Below, in pieces: positions 56,301 to 63,534 of a stretch of 64,000 bases of DNA. The position numbers were made by a program, and so were the translations under genes. The notes below the pieces were generated by a model. The model did not search any database. It was not told the origin of the DNA and saw nothing but the letters and a program-made list of their open reading frames with translations. Source of the stretch: Pseudalkalibacillus sp052246725 (lineage in GTDB: Bacteria; Bacillota; Bacilli; Bacillales; Fictibacillaceae); the NCBI GenBank assembly GCA_052246725.1, contig JBQQCL010000001.1. The stretch is one strand, 5' to 3'. Each line of letters begins with the position of its first letter. Position 1 is the first letter of the stretch.

Positions 56301-57250
56301 GTTATGAGTCGTATCATTGGATCATCCAGGGTAATAGATTCACCAATAATGAAACCTACGGCATTTACTTGAAAAATGTTAATTGGATAGACATCGCTGG
56401 GAATGAATTCGCCGATAACCAAAAGGGCAATATCAAAATAGATGAAAACGTAACCAACTTATTCCAAAGAGAGTGCGATATAGACACTGAAGAACCCAAA
56501 ATACGAGTCTCATTATCGACTGAAGTCGCCAAAGTCGGTGAGTGGATAAAGTTTGATAGCTCACAAAGTAACTCCTCTTCTCCTCTACCTCTTCAATATC
56601 GATGGGATTTAGGAGATGGCACCATCCATACAACGCCGACTTTCAATCACCAATACAAGGAACCTGGTTTCTACCGTGTCGGGGTAACGGTTCATAATCA
56701 AGCTAAAGCTGCTTTGGAATGGTTTGATGTATATGTCCTATCAGATGAAACCTTTGCAATAAATGACCTTAGGAAATGGAGTACTGTTACTCATGAGCCA
56801 GATCAATTCGTATCTGTGAAAGAAGACAAACTAAATAGATTGAGTGATGAATCTTCTATTCATTTTAAGTCTACTTCAAAGCTGGCAACATTTAAGTTCT
56901 CAGCTGAAAAACCCATTCATTGCAAGGAATCAGTATCCTTCTGGGTCAAGTTCCATCATGAAACACGAGATGGTTTCATTCCTCAGCAATCACCGATTAT
57001 AAGACTTGTGGATGGTAACCAGAATGCATATGAGTATCTACCACAATCGTTTACATTTGATTGGAGTAAGATGCGTTCTGAATCAAGAAATGGATGGACA
57101 TTGATCACCATACCAGCAGGAGGCAATTCAGAATGGATCATCCATGAAAACGGAAGAATGAATCTGGAAAACATTCAATCTATCGAATTTTCCATTCACT
57201 CAAAAGGTGGGTATTACTCTTTCTGGATAGATGGATTTTCAATTCATTAA
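53387..57250 (+). CDS. Fusion: DUF1680/GH127-like glycosidase plus beta-helix/PKD domains
   Basis: 1287 residues, no signal peptide, start ATG with GAGGTG 5 nt upstream. Residues 1-620 are a DUF1680/GH127-like domain: E280 and C282 in GTELCAVVEYM and C362/C363 in NFGCCLANMHQGWP, matching the catalytic Glu and Cys/zinc cluster of beta-L-arabinofuranosidases, though one cluster Cys (of CxCC) is replaced by Phe. Residues 636-1020 are a right-handed beta-helix (DPEHGWGDG, GEVHARDST, SSYGFWLGG), 1035-1115 a PKD domain, and 1120-1287 a beta-rich end. The second half closely matches the secreted protein at 38882-42391. At the junction, AAAGGAGG (55271-55278) precedes an in-frame TTG (55289), as if two genes merged or an internal start makes the second half alone. 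Followed by its importer genes. Confidence 0.88.
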   Translation: MGISQKSQLLKTAFSSLPFGSVKPTGWLKKQLEIQANGLTGHLDEIWEDVGSESGWLGGDGESWERGPYYLDGLLPLSYLLEDDKLLKKTKTWVESILSSQKHNGQFGPGTNDDWWPRMVILKVLIMYYEVSEDERVIPFMKNYFKYQRAHIEEKPLKEWAAARGAENLLSIYWFYDISPSEWLLELAEIIYQQSIEWSEIFLDFPYKERVTTFNHRTHVVNVAMGLKLPAVYYLQSRNHLHKTAPKKGIDSLMQYHGQSQGMFSGDEWLAGTDPSQGTELCAVVEYMYTLQHLARILGDSEWGDRLEATAYNALPATLKPDHWGHQYDQQVNQVLVSCDQRNWTQNGDESNLFGFEPNFGCCLANMHQGWPKFAANMWMKTDDGFVAIVYGPNQLKTNLENGEMVAIKQKTDYPFRDQIHFGIQLDKKAEFTLRLRIPYWCEEPRIFINGNVAHYEVTDGFAVISREWSDKDSLLLELPMGVKVKKRPSGGVSIERGPLLYGLKIGEDWKKLKGKNPYADWEVYPTTPWNYGLVINKTDTNIALPSYHLKFDAIHDQPFEPLHAPVKLEVPGVQILHWTLKQNSAGPIPSSSDVEYAASDQITLIPYGCTNLRIAEFPVLKEQNLKNKGGIDSLNLVTPTEGMIITENTTFKPGTYEFKNGKGIILANDNIEINGNGAVIVGPGVKGRKYSYRGTGIFSSGHSNIILNNLTIKGFKLGCKFMFAENIVIKDNDFSYNFTDPEHGWGDGDPDGALMLEHVNNSIIKGNTGNNVWNGLNLHYSNNNVVENNQFSHCTNVCLKLWNASKNKISNNTMSHGIRISPGEVHARDSTSVLIETASNDNQFYNNDFTYGGDGVFIRSLNGAISTGNYFEGNDASYAHNNAWEVWDTGNTFIRNKGNHSSYGFWLGGSDHTIFIENEAAYNGLEKSNAPEAFGNAGVAVVNGSSSHFIMKDNYIHDNKSCGVAIRFKEGYESYHWIIQGNRFTNNETYGIYLKNVNWIDIAGNEFADNQKGNIKIDENVTNLFQRECDIDTEEPKIRVSLSTEVAKVGEWIKFDSSQSNSSSPLPLQYRWDLGDGTIHTTPTFNHQYKEPGFYRVGVTVHNQAKAALEWFDVYVLSDETFAINDLRKWSTVTHEPDQFVSVKEDKLNRLSDESSIHFKSTSKLATFKFSAEKPIHCKESVSFWVKFHHETRDGFIPQQSPIIRLVDGNQNAYEYLPQSFTFDWSKMRSESRNGWTLITIPAGGNSEWIIHENGRMNLENIQSIEFSIHSKGGYYSFWIDGFSIH
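55271..55291 (+). promoter_or_regulatory. Internal ribosome binding site and TTG start at the fusion junction
   Basis: AAAGGAGG at 55271-55278 is followed 10 nt later by TTG at 55289-55291, codon 635 of the fusion protein, right where the beta-helix module begins. Out-of-frame TAA triplets lie just before it, as expected if the first gene once ended there. Internal initiation is a prediction. Confidence 0.6.
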
Positions 57251-57317
57251 TTTCTACTAGTTCAAGGAATGACTTTCTCCCAAGTATGACCGAGTGTGAC
57301 AGGAGGCTTTTGATTAC

Positions 57318-58292
57318 ATGAAAAACGAACCTATCATAACCAAAAAACAACATAACCCGGTTGTGCTTTCGAAGGAAAAATCACCGGTGCTAAGAAGATT
57401 TTTAAAAGATTTCAATCACGGCAAATATATTTATTTGATGCTAGTGCCGGTCATTGTTTATTATCTTATCTTCCACTACTGGCCTATGATCGGTATTGTA
57501 ATCGGTTTTCAAGACTATATTCCAGGGGTGGGTTTTTTTGAAAGCCCCTGGGTAGGTTTAAAACATTTTACAGAATTCTTTAATAGCTATTACTTTTGGC
57601 GACTGATTAAAAATACTTTCCTATTGAATTTCTGGTTGCTTGTCTTTGGCTTTCCAGCCCCTATTATTCTAGCATTACTACTCAATGAAATTAGAAACAG
57701 ATTTTTCAAGCGAAGTGTACAAACCATCACATATATCCCGCATTTCATTTCATTAGTAGTCGTTGTAGGAATCATTAAGGATTTTACAGCAACCGATGGG
57801 ATGATCAATCAGTTCCGTGATCTAATGGGAAAAGAATCCATACCCTTTCTGCAATATCCGGAGTATTTCAGAACTATTTTTGTGACAAGTGAGATATGGC
57901 AAACAATCGGTTGGAGTTCAATTATTTATTTTGCGGCATTATCGAATGTTGACCCTAATTTATATGAAGCAGCGGATATTGATGGTGCAGGGCGCTTCAG
58001 AAAAATGTGGCATATCACCCTTCCTGCAATTCGGCCAACGATTGTCATCATTTTAATTTTGACAATCGGAAGTTTGTTGAACACTAGTTTTGAAAAAATT
58101 CTCTTACTATATCAACCACTGACTTATGAAACAGCAGATGTCATATCGACTTATGTTTACCGTAAAGGGATTGAAAATTCTGCTTTCAGCTTTGCAACAG
58201 CCGTCGGCTTGTTTAACACGATTATCAACTTCACCTTATTGATCATTGCCAATGCAATAAGTCGAAAAATATCAGACAACAGTCTATGGTAA
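57318..58292 (+). CDS. Carbohydrate ABC permease, LplB type, system B
   Basis: 324 residues with a basic N-terminal tail of about 30 residues, then six membrane segments and the EAA loop LYEAADIDGAGRFRKMWHITLPAIRP. The opening YIYLMLVPVIVYYLIFHYWPMIGIVIGF is LplB-like. Start ATG with AGGAGG 11 nt upstream, rather far. It lies 67 bp after the fusion gene and forms a second importer next to the one on the minus strand. Confidence 0.93.
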   Translation: MKNEPIITKKQHNPVVLSKEKSPVLRRFLKDFNHGKYIYLMLVPVIVYYLIFHYWPMIGIVIGFQDYIPGVGFFESPWVGLKHFTEFFNSYYFWRLIKNTFLLNFWLLVFGFPAPIILALLLNEIRNRFFKRSVQTITYIPHFISLVVVVGIIKDFTATDGMINQFRDLMGKESIPFLQYPEYFRTIFVTSEIWQTIGWSSIIYFAALSNVDPNLYEAADIDGAGRFRKMWHITLPAIRPTIVIILILTIGSLLNTSFEKILLLYQPLTYETADVISTYVYRKGIENSAFSFATAVGLFNTIINFTLLIIANAISRKISDNSLW

Positions 58293-58302
58293 AGGATGTT
58301 AT

Positions 58303-59184
58303 GTGATGAAATATCAAACTTCATTAAGTGACCGCACATTTGACGCGTTCGTTTATGTGGTATTGACTATTTTGATGATTCTCAGTATATACCCGCTTTA
58401 TTATATTTTTGTAGCTTCTCTTAGCTCTGTTTCTGAAATTGCGAAAAGTGGGACCTTAATGTTTTTCCCGAAGGGGTTTACAGTACAATCCTACATTTCC
58501 GTATTCCAAAACGAGTTGATTCTTAGAGGGTTCCGAAATTCGGTTTTTTATGTGGTACTTGGTACATCCATCAACATCATTTTAACGACTTTAGGAGCCT
58601 ATGCACTTTCTCGGAAATGGCTGAAAGGCAGAAAGATCATCATGTTCGGCATCGTTTTCACCATGTTTTTTACTGGTGGGTTAATACCGAACTATATGGT
58701 TGTCCAAAACCTGGGAATGTACAATACCATTTGGGCACTCATGCTACCCGGTGCTATGTCGGCATGGAATTTGATTTTAATGAGAACTTATTTCCTCGGT
58801 CTACCACAAAGTCTTGAAGAATCAGCCAAAATAGAGGGAGCAAACGACTTCCAAATACTTCTAAGAATCGTTATCCCCCTCTCAAAACCTATACTTGCTG
58901 TAATGGTGCTTTTTTACGCAGTAGGCCATTGGAACTCTTGGTTCCCAGCTTCTATCTATTTGCAAGATCGGGAATTATATCCTCTTCAATTAATATTACG
59001 GGAGATTTTGATCCAAGGGCGTATCTCAGATTTTGGTGGAGATCTTTCGAATGCTTCTCACCAAGTAGCCAAGAATTTGAAGTATGCAACGATCATAGTT
59101 AGTACGATACCAATCTTGTTGGTCTATCCATTTATACAAAAGTATTTCGTAAAGGGGGTCATGCTTGGTTCTTTAAAGGAATAG
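58303..59184 (+). CDS. Carbohydrate ABC permease, YtcP/LplC type, system B
   Basis: 293 residues, six membrane segments; the EAA loop reads LEESAKIEGANDFQILLRIVIPLSKP, with Ser in place of the second Ala. The C-terminus PFIQKYFVKGVMLGSLKE is typical. It begins 10 bp after the LplB-type gene and precedes the binding protein. Confidence 0.93.
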   Translation: MMKYQTSLSDRTFDAFVYVVLTILMILSIYPLYYIFVASLSSVSEIAKSGTLMFFPKGFTVQSYISVFQNELILRGFRNSVFYVVLGTSINIILTTLGAYALSRKWLKGRKIIMFGIVFTMFFTGGLIPNYMVVQNLGMYNTIWALMLPGAMSAWNLILMRTYFLGLPQSLEESAKIEGANDFQILLRIVIPLSKPILAVMVLFYAVGHWNSWFPASIYLQDRELYPLQLILREILIQGRISDFGGDLSNASHQVAKNLKYATIIVSTIPILLVYPFIQKYFVKGVMLGSLKE

Positions 59185-59232
59185 AAAGGTTGTTCCAAAA
59201 ATGTTCCAACAAATTCAGGGAGGGGTATGATA

Positions 59233-60786
59233 ATGAAATCCTTTAGAAAATGGTTGAACGTATTATTAACATTGATTCTGTCTATTTCACTTGTCGGGTG
59301 TATGGATGAAACTGCCTCTGAAGAAGATAAAAAGGAAAATAGCGATGCAGACTTTAGTATTTGGACATGGTTGGGGGCAGTTGAGGTTTGGGGTGGAAAA
59401 AGCTATGACGAAGTAATGGTGTATGACAAGATGGAAGAAAAAACGGGTGTGGAAATTGACTATGTCCACCCTACTGGAGATGCAACTGAATCATTCAATC
59501 TTATGATGACTTCTGGAAATATGGAAGATGCTATCTGGTATCACTGGAGCCCTGAGCGGGTAAGCCAATATTACGAAGCTGGGAGAATCCTTGATATTTA
59601 CCCGTTGGTGAAAGAGCACGCCCCTAATTTAATGAAACTTTTAGAAGAGAATCCAGATTTAAAGAAACAACTTGTAGACCCTGAAGGTAGAATGTACTAT
59701 ATGCCTTGGATTACGCTTGATAAATTTTTGAATTTAAGCGAAGGATTGATGCTTCGAAAAGATTGGTTGGATGAAGCCGGAAAGGATATACCAACTACCA
59801 ATGAAGAATTATATGAGGTATTAAAAGCAATGAAAGATCAGGGGGTCAGTGGTGGCAAAGATTTCGTCGGTTTAACAGGTTATCCATCTCAAATGTATAA
59901 AATGTTTTATGGATTTGGAGTAGCAGATGATTGGTACGTAGAAGAAGATAATGAAGTGACATATGGACCGATAACTGATAAATATAAAGATGCGTTGAAA
60001 TGGTTCAATAAAATGTATGAAGAAGGTTTAATTGATAAGGATTACCTTACAAATGAATTAGACATTTACAATAAGCATTTGGTTGATGGTCAAAGTGCAG
60101 GTTTTATCGATAATTCAGACTCCATGGCTAATGTTATGAAACTAGCTGAAGAAGCAGGAAATCCTTTTGAATTTGAACCAATACCATATCTTGAATACAA
60201 TGGAAAGCCAACTTCACTGAATTCTACAGCAAAACGTATAGCTCAACCATATGGATTAGCAATCACTTCAACTACAGAAAATCCTGAAAAATTGGTTGAA
60301 TATCTTGATTATGGGTATTCTGAAGAAGGCCAAGAATTCTTTAACTGGGGTATTGAAGGCGAAACATTTGAAGTAAAAGATGGTAAAAAGGTATTTACAG
60401 ATAAAATAATGAAGGATGAAGATACTGTACCAGGTTTAGCAATGACAAAGTATACAAATCCATGGTGGTTAACCGTTACAGATGTACAAACTGCGAAGGC
60501 TACATTAAACGATTTAGGTGTAAAGGCAAGAGAAACTTGGGCAGATGTTGATATTTCTATGGCTATCGAGCCCCTCTTATGGATGACTGATGAAGAAAAT
60601 GACGTTGTCCAAAGTACTTCAACTGATATCAAAACCTTTAAAGATGAAATGAGGGATGCATTTATCACTGGTCAGAGAGATATTGATGCAGAATGGGATC
60701 AGTACGTAAAAACACTCGAATCCATGGGCATTCAAGAAATTCAAAAAGCTAAACAGTCTGCATTAGAACGTTATAAGAAACAATAA
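59233..60786 (+). CDS. Extracellular substrate-binding lipoprotein (LipO type), system B
   Basis: 517 residues from ATG 59233 with GAGGGG 7 nt upstream (an ATG at 59227 is too close to it). Signal peptide with lipobox SLVGC, followed by a Glu/Asp/Lys-rich linker. The body matches LplA/LipO-type proteins (MMTSGNMEDAIWYHWSPERVSQYYEAGRILDIYPLV; MYYMPWITLD; LMLRKDWLDEAGKD). It differs clearly from the system A binding protein, so the two importers likely take different fragments. Last gene of the plus-strand operon, followed by a terminator. Confidence 0.9.
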   Translation: MKSFRKWLNVLLTLILSISLVGCMDETASEEDKKENSDADFSIWTWLGAVEVWGGKSYDEVMVYDKMEEKTGVEIDYVHPTGDATESFNLMMTSGNMEDAIWYHWSPERVSQYYEAGRILDIYPLVKEHAPNLMKLLEENPDLKKQLVDPEGRMYYMPWITLDKFLNLSEGLMLRKDWLDEAGKDIPTTNEELYEVLKAMKDQGVSGGKDFVGLTGYPSQMYKMFYGFGVADDWYVEEDNEVTYGPITDKYKDALKWFNKMYEEGLIDKDYLTNELDIYNKHLVDGQSAGFIDNSDSMANVMKLAEEAGNPFEFEPIPYLEYNGKPTSLNSTAKRIAQPYGLAITSTTENPEKLVEYLDYGYSEEGQEFFNWGIEGETFEVKDGKKVFTDKIMKDEDTVPGLAMTKYTNPWWLTVTDVQTAKATLNDLGVKARETWADVDISMAIEPLLWMTDEENDVVQSTSTDIKTFKDEMRDAFITGQRDIDAEWDQYVKTLESMGIQEIQKAKQSALERYKKQ

Positions 60787-60795
60787 TACTTAAAG

Positions 60796-60851
60796 AATGG
60801 GATTGATCCATATCCAATGTCTAAGTACAGACATTTTTGGTCAATCCCATT
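60796..60851. terminator. Bidirectional terminator between the binding protein and YesL-like genes
   Basis: AATGGGATTGA (60796-60806) pairs with TCAATCCCATT (60841-60851), enclosing a second hairpin AATGTCT / AGACATT. T residues flank it on the plus strand; it lies between two convergent genes. Confidence 0.8.
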
Positions 60852-60852
60852 T

Positions 60853-61455
60853 TCATGAAATAATATTGGATTGTTCTCTAATAAGAAGTGCCTTATCAAA
60901 GGTTCTTTGGCAAATAGAATAAATTAAATACATCGTAAAGCTTCCAGTAAAGATTAAGGTAATGGGTAAATAATAATAGATTAGCATTGAACTAATGACC
61001 ACCAGAAAAGAGAGTATTAAATTTAAAGGACTTAATAGGGCTAGAAAGAAGGAATTACGAATAAGTTTACCAATACCAACATTGAAATTGACCATTACAG
61101 GGAATAAATAAATGGTAATCATTCCAATAATTAAAGCAGCAAATAAAAGAATGATATTAACCAAAACGTCATCTTTAAAAAGTAAATTGTTTAAATATAA
61201 ACCTATTATAAAAATCGACCATAACACACCAAGAATAAAACTTTGCTTAAAATTTTCTTTAAAAAACGTGAAGAACGATTTGAAAATCGGAGGTTCTTCA
61301 TTTCGATTCCATCTTCTTACTACCCCACACATTGCAGCAGTGGCTGGAAAAATTGTAATAATTGGGGCGCACATCATGATCCATAAGAAATTCAAAATGA
61401 TATAATCAGCTATCTTTGAGCCAATGTTAAATAATTTGCTATCATATATTTTCAT
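60853..61455 (-). CDS. YesL family (DUF624) membrane protein
   Basis: 200 residues with about five membrane segments; opening SKLFNIGSKIADYIILNFLWIMMCAPIITIFPATAAMCGVVRRW (quoted in part) is characteristic of DUF624. YesL proteins accompany LplB/YtcP importers and rhamnogalacturonan or other plant-polymer loci in Bacillaceae; their role is unknown, possibly in membrane assembly of the importer. Start ATG with AAGGAGAG upstream. A near-palindrome AGTATATGAATATACT at 61478-61493 lies before it. Confidence 0.9.
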   Translation of the reverse strand: MKIYDSKLFNIGSKIADYIILNFLWIMMCAPIITIFPATAAMCGVVRRWNRNEEPPIFKSFFTFFKENFKQSFILGVLWSIFIIGLYLNNLLFKDDVLVNIILLFAALIIGMITIYLFPVMVNFNVGIGKLIRNSFFLALLSPLNLILSFLVVISSMLIYYYLPITLIFTGSFTMYLIYSICQRTFDKALLIREQSNIIS

Positions 61456-61477
61456 AGTTACTCTCCTTAATACTTCG

Positions 61478-61493
61478 AGTATATGAATATACT
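61478..61493. promoter_or_regulatory. Inverted repeat upstream of the YesL-like gene
   Basis: AGTATAT-GA-ATATACT, a 7-bp perfect inverted repeat with a 2-bp centre, 23-38 bp before the start codon. It could be an operator, but it is AT-rich and no regulator is known. Confidence 0.3.
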
Positions 61494-61580
61494 TCTTTTT
61501 AAGCCCAAAGTTTCCTGCAACATAAAGTATAATTAAAGTTTGATAATAAGATTAAAAATGACCTGCATACCCTATACAAA

Positions 61581-62780
61581 TCATTTTCTCTTTCTTTTAT
61601 TATGTTGTTTTTTGAACCGTTCTTCGTTTGTGTGTCTTTTGCCCGCACTTTTTTGGGTCATACCGAAATTAACAACCACTTCCATCCGCTCAATTCTTTT
61701 ATCAATCGCATTTTCAATCATTACTAAAGCCTTCTCATCCTTTGGTGCGATGAAGGTGATTGCCATTCCTTTCTCCCCTGCACGCCCCGTTCTGCCGATC
61801 CGATGGATATAGCTCTCTACGTCCTGTGGTACATCATAATTATAGATGTGGGAAACGCCTTCGACATCAAGACCTCGAGCTGCCACATCAGTTGCAATCA
61901 ATAGATGGACTTCCCCATTACGGAACCGTTTCATGACATCTTCACGCTTTGCTTGTGACAATCCACCATGCAGCTCATCTGTCAGGTAGCCTTTCTCCGA
62001 TAAAGCATTGTAAAGTTTAGCAACCCGCCGCTGGGTCCTGCAAAAAATGATCGCCAAAATCGGCTGCGTTTCCTTTACAACCTTCAATAGTGCATTTTGT
62101 TTTTGCCGGTCAGTGGTCTCCACAACATATTGTTGGATTTCTTCAACCGTCTTCCCTTTCGTCTTTACCTTGATCTGTTTTGGTGATCGCATATAACGAT
62201 TCGCAAGCTGACGTATATCATCAGGCATTGTGGCTGAAAAAAGGGCTGTCTGTCTTGATTCGGAAGTCTGATCAATGATCGTTGTGACATCCTCTAAGAA
62301 CCCGATATGCAGCATCTGGTCCGCTTCATCAAGAATTAGCGTAGATACGTGTGAAAAATCAATCGTCCCGCGTCGTAAATGATCTAGGATTCGTCCTGGT
62401 GTACCAATCACGATATGGACACTTCTCTCAAGCTTATGGATCTGTTGAATCACATCCTGCCCACCATACACTGCTAAAACATTGATGTTTTCATCTTCCG
62501 TCAAGTTGTACAGCTCTTGCGTGACTTGCAAAGCCAACTCTCTTGTCGGCATGATGACCAAGCCCTGTATGACCGCTTCCTCTTGATTGATTTTTTCAAG
62601 CATCGGTAGAAGGAATGCCAGGGTTTTTCCTGAACCAGTCTGAGCCTGGGCGACGATATCATCGCCGCTTTTCAATAAAGGGATCGACTCTGTCTGTATT
62701 CGTGTCGGCTTTGTGATCCCTTGTTGTTCCAGCTTTTTTATATAGTTGGTTGATAAACCTAGTGCTGTGAAGTCTTTCAA
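61581..62780 (-). CDS. DEAD-box RNA helicase
   Basis: 399 residues from TTG 62780, giving MKDFTALGLSTNYIKKLEQQG, the usual Q-motif lead; the extended reading frame to 62885 would overlap the previous gene and adds an atypical N-terminus. Motifs: Q (TKPTRIQTESIP), I (AQTGSGKT), Ia (PTRELA), II (DEAD), III (SAT), V (ATDVAARGLD), VI (HRIGRTGRAG). The C-terminus is a short basic tail (HNKRKRK). It likely unwinds RNA in ribosome assembly or mRNA decay. TTG is preceded by GGTGG only, a weak site. Confidence 0.9.
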   Translation of the reverse strand: MKDFTALGLSTNYIKKLEQQGITKPTRIQTESIPLLKSGDDIVAQAQTGSGKTLAFLLPMLEKINQEEAVIQGLVIMPTRELALQVTQELYNLTEDENINVLAVYGGQDVIQQIHKLERSVHIVIGTPGRILDHLRRGTIDFSHVSTLILDEADQMLHIGFLEDVTTIIDQTSESRQTALFSATMPDDIRQLANRYMRSPKQIKVKTKGKTVEEIQQYVVETTDRQKQNALLKVVKETQPILAIIFCRTQRRVAKLYNALSEKGYLTDELHGGLSQAKREDVMKRFRNGEVHLLIATDVAARGLDVEGVSHIYNYDVPQDVESYIHRIGRTGRAGEKGMAITFIAPKDEKALVMIENAIDKRIERMEVVVNFGMTQKSAGKRHTNEERFKKQHNKRKRK

Positions 62781-62799
62781 ATTACCACCATGCTTTCTG

Positions 62800-63456
62800 T
62801 TAGAACCAGCTGCTCTTCTGCTTTTTCTTTTCGGTTTTCGGGAATATGAAATAAGATAATGTAATGAGGATATCGATAAGAACAACCAATGTCCAGATCC
62901 CGGTCACTTGTGCGGCAGCGGGATGTTCGAATAATCCATTTTTCACAAGTTCCTCAATTATATCTCCTGTTCCCTCAGAATTGAATAATGTACTGAAATC
63001 CCTGAACGGCATAGTCAAAGAAAGAATGAAAATGACAGATGCATATAATAAGACATGTATAACAATGCCTTTCAACTGATGGAACGCATGCTTCATCCCG
63101 TACCGTTTCTCACTGAAATCTTCTGGCTCCAGCGGTTCGCCTTTCAGTTTTTTGATTGTCCTCTTAATAAAACGATCCAGCTTTTTGAAATCACTCTTTC
63201 CGAATGTCAACGCATAGATCAGGAAAGCCGTAATGACAACCTGGAATGTATCGAACTCGCCAGTATTCCTATAATCGATGATACCGATCGTCAATAGCCA
63301 TAAATCACTGACTAACCAGATCACAATCAAGTATTTGCTCAGCTTCTCCAAATTGAATATGTATCGGACGAGTAAGAATCCGATGACACTACTCCAAAAT
63401 ATGATCTCACCAACTATGAAAAATAGCCATTTATATTCCGAAATGAAATCGACCAT
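62800..63456 (-). CDS. Integral membrane protein, unknown function
   Basis: 218 residues from ATG 63456, with GGGGG 8 nt upstream; the ATG at 63471 lacks a site. About five hydrophobic segments, a basic cytoplasmic loop in the middle (DFKKLDRFIKRTIKKLKGEP) and a Lys-rich end. I do not recognise the family. It lies 20 bp upstream of the helicase gene on the same strand and may be co-transcribed. Confidence 0.8.
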   Translation of the reverse strand: MVDFISEYKWLFFIVGEIIFWSSVIGFLLVRYIFNLEKLSKYLIVIWLVSDLWLLTIGIIDYRNTGEFDTFQVVITAFLIYALTFGKSDFKKLDRFIKRTIKKLKGEPLEPEDFSEKRYGMKHAFHQLKGIVIHVLLYASVIFILSLTMPFRDFSTLFNSEGTGDIIEELVKNGLFEHPAAAQVTGIWTLVVLIDILITLSYFIFPKTEKKKQKSSWF

Positions 63457-63534
63457 CCGCCTATCCCCCATTTGCTGTTTTTTTCCATTAACCCTATGCT
63501 ACTTAACAACACAGGCTTTGGCAATGGTCAATTT

